Assembly: GCA_007922195.1 (NCBI GenBank)
Contig: ML681963.1
Coordinates: 132,563,764-132,627,763, forward strand
Length of the DNA stretch: 64,000 nt
Origin: Podocnemis expansa
Lineage: Eukaryota; Chordata; Testudines; Podocnemididae
Direction: 5' to 3'
The notes below the pieces were generated by a model. It made no database searches, was not told the DNA's origin, and saw nothing but the letters and a program-made list of their open reading frames with translations. Of the stretch, positions 62,252 through 64,000 are shown piece after piece. Both the position numbers and the translations under genes were made by a program. Every line of letters starts with the position of its first letter. Position 1 is the first letter of the stretch.

Positions 62252-64000
62252 CTAAAAAAACAACAAGGAGTTGTGTGGCACTTAAAACTAACAGATTTAT
62301 TTTTTGCATGAGCTTTCGTGGGAGAAGATCCCACTTCCTCAGATGCTTTGAAGATGGGTGAACTTACAGAAAGGAATGAAACTAAATGCAAGGGGGTGTA
62401 AAACATAGGATCAGGTCATACAGTAACAGCAAATCAGAGCAGTTTTCAGGTTCAAACCATGGGAAGTCTGAAGTCAAATTACCTTTTGTAATGGGAAAAG
62501 AACCCATAGTCTCTGTTAAGTCCTGCTTTCACAGAATTTAGCTTGCATATTAATTTGAGTTCAGCTGTTTCTCTTTGAAGTCTTGATGTCCCAGCTACAT
62601 CTCTAACGATGGTTGTTAACAAATCAGTCATCAAGTGATTAGGAAGATGGAAGTGGTCAGCAACTGGTTTCTTTGTTCTTTGATTTCTGATATCAGCTCT
62701 GTGCTCATTCAGCCCCTTACGCAGCTATCTTCCTGTTCGTCCAATATCTAAGGTGTTGGGGCATTTCTTGCACATGATGGCATAGACCACATTAGTAGAT
62801 GAGCAGGTAAATGAGCCTTTGATGGAGTAGCAGGCTTGATTAGGAGTTATGATGGTATCTGTTGTGCAGATATGTGGGCAGACTTGGCAGCATGGTTTGT
62901 TGCAGGGGTGTGTGCCTGCTTCAGTGTTTGTGTTGTTTGATCTGTAGTTGCTGGTGAGAATCTGTTTAAGATTAGGGGGCTGCCTATAAGCAAGGAGGGG
63001 TCTGTCTCCTAACGCTTGAGAGAGAGAGGGATCATCTTTTAGAATAGGCTGTAGGTCCTTAATGATCTGTTGCAGAGGTCTGACTTGAGGGTTGTATGTG
63101 GTGACTAGTGGTGTTCTGTTGTTTTCTTTCTTGGGTCTCTCCTGTAGTAGATGACTTCGGGGAACCCGTCTAGCTCTGTCAATTTGTTTTCTTACTTCCC
63201 CAGGTGGGTACTGTAGTTTCAAGAAAGCTTGATAGAGATCCTCAAGATGTCTGTCTCTGTCTGAGGGATCAGAGCAGATGCGGTTATATCTTAGGGCTTG
63301 GCTGTAGACAATGGATCGTGTGGTGTGTTTAGGATGGAAGCTCGAAGGATGTAGGTAACTATACCGATCAGTAGGTTTTCGGTATAGGGTGGTGGTGTTG
63401 CATCTATCCCTGATTTGTACTGTAGTGTCAAGAAAGTGGATCTCCTGTGTGGAGTGTTCCAGGCTCAATTTGATGGTGTCGTGGAAATTATTGAAATCTC
63501 TGTGAAAATCTTCAAGAGCATCCCTGCCATGTGTCCAGATGATGAAGATGTCATCAATGTAGCGCAGGTAAAGAAGAGGTGTTTTGGGATGAGACTTGAG
63601 GAAACGTTGTTCTAAGTCGCCCATAAAGATGTTGGCATATTGTGGGGCCATGCGGGTGCCCATAGCAGTGCCACTGGTTTGGAGATATAAATGATCCTCA
63701 AATCTGAAGTGGTTGTGGGTGAGTACGAAGTCACAAAGTTCAGTCACAAGCTGTGCTGTGGCATCATCTGGGATGGTTCTTCTAATAGCTTGTAATCCAT
63801 CCTTGTGTGGCATGCTGGTGTAAAGAGCTTCTACATCCATAGTAGCCAGAATGGTGTTTTCAGGAAGTTCTCCAATGGACTGTATTTTCCTCAGGAAGTC
63901 CTTGGTGTCCTGAAGATAGCTGGGGATGTTGATAACATAGGGTCTGAGGAGGGAGTCCACATAGCCAGATAGGCCGGCTGTAAGAGTGCCAATGCCTGAG
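62252..64000 (-). mobile_element. Penelope-like element (right part beyond window)
   Basis: The - strand runs from beyond the window through RT and GIY-YIG coding sequence into a 3' untranslated tail that ends near 62252 ('aacaacaaggagttgtgtgg' on the + strand). The tail (62252-62350) is the same sequence as the many short 5'-truncated tails elsewhere in the window, so it identifies their parent family. It is inserted in DIRS-5. Confidence 0.88.
62479..64000 (-). pseudogene. Penelope-like RT plus GIY-YIG endonuclease, premature stop
   Basis: The - strand is open from the window edge to a stop at about 62725. From residue 1 at 63960 it shows TMDVEALYTSMP (residues 40-51, first catalytic Asp), SGTAMGTRMAPQYAN (96-110), LRYIDDIFIIW (132-142, catalytic Y-x-D-D), a Cys cluster CNKPCCQVC (353-361), and VVYAIMCKKCPNTLDIGRTGR, the start of a GIY-YIG nuclease in which the usual 'YIGETGR' Tyr and Glu are changed. 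After the stop the same frame continues to about 62479 with LNEHRADI and HFHLPNHLMTDLL, the rest of the nuclease, so one nonsense change truncates it. The frame has no start codon requirement here because it continues beyond the window. Penelope elements prime on nicked or telomeric DNA. Confidence 0.88.

Overview
This window is vertebrate nuclear DNA, most likely from a turtle. That identification is an inference from nine exons of a PDE3B orthologue spread across long introns, plus repeat families I associate with turtle genomes: CR1, DIRS, Penelope-like, PIF/Harbinger and many short hAT-like elements. Nothing here is bacterial: there are no operons, CRISPR arrays or rRNA genes.

Host gene. 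The only conventional gene I can support is PDE3B, cGMP-inhibited cyclic nucleotide phosphodiesterase 3B, on the + strand. Nine internal exons lie at 2747-2995, 12593-12735, 26893-26999, 31603-31813, 32396-32472, 35059-35210, 40369-40497, 53089-53200 and 59804-59917. All have AG/GT borders and their phases chain without a break, giving 1,294 nt (about 431 codons). They cover the regulatory linker upstream of the catalytic domain and the start of the catalytic domain, up to the HNxxH motif. The N-terminal membrane region and most of the catalytic domain lie outside the window.

Repeats by region. 1-12 kb: two MITE-like pieces, one hAT MITE, and a decayed 5.5-kb PIF/Harbinger transposon (6673-12142) split by a TTCGAA-rich palindromic MITE that contains a 400-N assembly gap. 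13-17.6 kb: a SINE-like piece, a possible DIRS gag scrap, a Penelope tail and two hAT MITEs. 17.7-23.6 kb: a structurally complete DIRS retrotransposon (inverted terminal repeats plus internal complementary region, gag, RT, RNase H and tyrosine recombinase) with broken frames. 24-40 kb: more MITEs, LTR-like repeats, microsatellites, and a duplicated unit whose second copy carries a probable solo LTR. 41-49.5 kb: a DIRS gag remnant, a palindromic pair of Penelope tails, and a second structurally complete DIRS of another subfamily. 49.5-60 kb: hAT-type elements and a head-to-head DIRS remnant. 61-64 kb: a DIRS fragment cut by a long Penelope-like element with RT and GIY-YIG domains, which runs off the right edge.

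How it fits together. The mobile elements form a nested record inside PDE3B introns. Penelope tails are broken by hAT and palindromic MITEs, the Harbinger transposase and DIRS-2 are each broken by palindromic MITEs, and a DIRS is broken by a Penelope element. I did not find an undescribed functional system. The points most worth checking are the TTCGAA palindromic MITE family and its possible Harbinger partner, the two DIRS elements with intact terminal architecture, and the inverted Penelope tail pair.
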